From assembly GCA_021827245.1 (NCBI GenBank), contig JAKAWN010000312.1:1-8191 (forward strand): a stretch of 8,191 nt of DNA, in the 5' to 3' direction. Below, piece after piece: positions 7,403 to 8,191 of the stretch (its first letter is position 1; every line of letters begins with the position of its first letter). Position numbers and translations under genes: made by a program. The notes beneath the pieces are model-generated. The model was not told the origin of the DNA. It searched no databases and saw only the letters and a program-made list of their open reading frames with translations. Source of the DNA: Acidobacteriota bacterium (GTDB lineage Bacteria; Acidobacteriota; Terriglobia; UBA7540).

Positions 7403-7687
7403 TCAAGCGGCTCGGGCCGCTCGGCGAAGCTGTGGTTCGGCCTGGGCGAGAACTTCCTTCATGATGGCCGAGTCGGGGATTACTCGTTGAATCCATCGCG
7501 CCAGCCATCTTACATGGTTGTTGATCACATCGGGCATGAACTGGGGATTTCCATCCTCCACCTTGCACCGCTCGATTACTTCCCACGGATCTTCTTCTGG
7601 GTTGATTTCGTCTGGCTTAGGAGTTTCATCCGTAAACAGCCAGATGAGTCCTCGATACAACTGGTGGCGCCGGACCGCCAGAAGCAC
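7403..7687 (-). pseudogene. Unidentified protein, 5' end apparently replaced by a transposase fragment
   Basis: The frame from GTG 7687 to TGA 7403-7405 gives 94 residues. From about residue 12 the translation looks like real protein: GLIWLFTDETPKPDEI, EEDPWEVIERCKVEDG, INNHVRWLARWIQRVIP and a basic tail ending RRAARAA. The first 11 residues are antisense to transposase sequence that begins about 7655, so the native N terminus is probably lost; TTG 7660-7658 is another possible start. I do not recognise the family. A good hairpin 14 bases after the stop supports past or present transcription on this strand. The Asp/Glu-rich middle followed by a Trp/Arg-rich helix suggests a small soluble protein or the tail of a larger one. 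Confidence 0.45.
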
Positions 7688-7969
7688 GGCGAGGGAGTGC
7701 CCGCGACCACCGGTCCGCCGGGCTCATTTCCGACAGCTTCTCCGGCCCAGGCCAGGCGCGACAAATTACGGACACCCCAAGGCCGGGCGACTTACAAAAT
7801 GCGTAAGGCCACGGTCGAACCGGTCTTTGCACAGATCAAGGAGCAACGAGGGCTTCGGAGATTTCTGCTGGGCGGGCGGAAGCAAGTCGAGGGCGAATGG
7901 CAGTTGATCTGTGCCACCCACAACCTGTTGAAACTCTACCGCTGCGGATGGAAACCGCAGAGGGCATGA
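7655..7969 (+). pseudogene. IS1182-family transposase, C-terminal fragment
   Basis: About 104 residues match the end of IS1182-type DDE transposases: VAPDRQKHGE, a DKLRTPQGRATYKMRKATVE segment, PVFAQIKEQRGLRRFLLGG and the closing EWQLICATHNLLKL. The conserved Tyr, Arg, Glu and Lys of YKMRKATVEPVFAQIK are spaced Y-2-R-4-E-6-K, resembling the Y-R-E-K signature around the catalytic Glu; that Glu is present. The first two catalytic Asp residues and the whole N-terminal two thirds are missing, and the in-frame sequence before about 7655 is not transposase-like, so it cannot act alone. Beyond its stop lies a GC-rich hairpin (7991-8020: CCCTG/CAGGG outside, CCCC-agt-GGGG inside) that may belong to the element's end. 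The fragment interrupts the minus-strand gene at 7403-7687. Confidence 0.8.
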
Positions 7970-8098
7970 AACAGAAAGGAAGGAGTCTACCCCTGAAGCC
8001 CCCAGTGGGGCCCTCCAGGGATCGAAGGCCCAAAGGCACGGCAAGGATTAATCCGCGCACCTTATCTCCGACGGACTCCTAGCAATGGCGGACTCAGG

Positions 8099-8191
8099 GT
8101 GGGTGAGTACGCTCTCGGGGCAATGACCTTTGGAGAGGAATGGGGATGGGGCGCATCAAAGGACGAAGCCAGGAAGATCTATGAGAGATCG
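8099..8191 (+). CDS. Aldo/keto reductase, N-terminal part (runs off the window)
   Basis: The frame reads GLRVGEYALGAMTFGEEWGW followed by GASKDEARKIYERS, matching the first strand and first helix of the aldo/keto reductase barrel (typical 'GLxVSExxLGTMTFGxxWGWGA'). Homology extends upstream of the start given here, to about 8069 (RRTPSNGG against the family's YRTLGNSG), but no ATG, GTG or TTG precedes it at the expected place. GTG 8099 or ATG 8123 would give a protein lacking the first beta strand. Either an unusual start is used, or the gene's 5' end was damaged by the neighbouring transposase insertion. It belongs to a different subfamily from the truncated reductase at 4299-4712 (WGWGA-type versus [17 protein letters not shown]), so the two are probably not halves of one gene. 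Confidence 0.65.
   Translation, partial: MGEYALGAMTFGEEWGWGASKDEARKIYERS

Noticed and set aside
7980..8079. AGGAGTC near 7981 and GACTCCT near 8073 as possible insertion-sequence ends
   Set aside because: Only 7 bp, both lie to the right of the transposase fragment, and no matching copy or target duplication is visible on its left.

Overview
The window looks like a stretch of a GC-rich (roughly 55-60%) Gram-negative bacterial chromosome, most likely from the Acidobacteriota. The reasons are an outer-membrane TonB-dependent receptor that carries an N-terminal carboxypeptidase-regulatory-like domain, a secreted gamma-glutamyltransferase-like hydrolase of the divergent 'NxSGxAP' type, and remnants of an IS1182-type transposase. 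The taxonomic placement is inference from protein style only.

Layout, left to right. 1-400: no recognisable gene. 435-716 (+): a small DUF1232/YkvA-type membrane protein, apparently TTG-started, with a candidate promoter directly against its start. 838-3399 (-): an intact 853-residue TonB-dependent receptor with signal peptide, regulatory-like domain, plug and barrel, and a textbook Shine-Dalgarno. 3400-4298: about 900 bases without a convincing gene, holding a nested set of inverted repeats (3609-3659) and one copy (4044-4123) of a diverged 80-bp repeat. 4299-4712 (-): a 5'-truncated aldo/keto reductase. 4976-6679 (+): an intact 567-residue secreted gamma-glutamyltransferase-family protein with a promoter that almost touches its ATG. 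6680-7400: mostly decayed sequence, with a protein-like reading frame (6704-6946) and the second copy of the 80-bp repeat (7027-7106). 7403-7687 (-): C-terminal part of an unidentified protein followed by a terminator-like hairpin. 7655-7969 (+): the C-terminal end of an IS1182-family transposase that appears to have cut into that protein. 8099-8191 (+): the N-terminal end of a second, different aldo/keto reductase running off the window.

Only three genes look intact (DUF1232, receptor, gamma-glutamyltransferase), and they do not form an operon. The receptor and the transferase are divergently oriented and about 1.6 kb apart; a shared role in taking up or processing peptides or gamma-glutamyl compounds is possible but not shown. 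The remainder reads as a region of gene decay and rearrangement (truncated reductase, truncated transposase, truncated unknown gene, diverged direct repeats flanking the transferase). I see no CRISPR array, tRNA, rRNA, toxin-antitoxin pair or defence system, and no convincing new multi-gene system. The most original signals are the 80-bp repeat pair, the inverted-repeat cluster upstream of the receptor, and the altered active site of the transferase.
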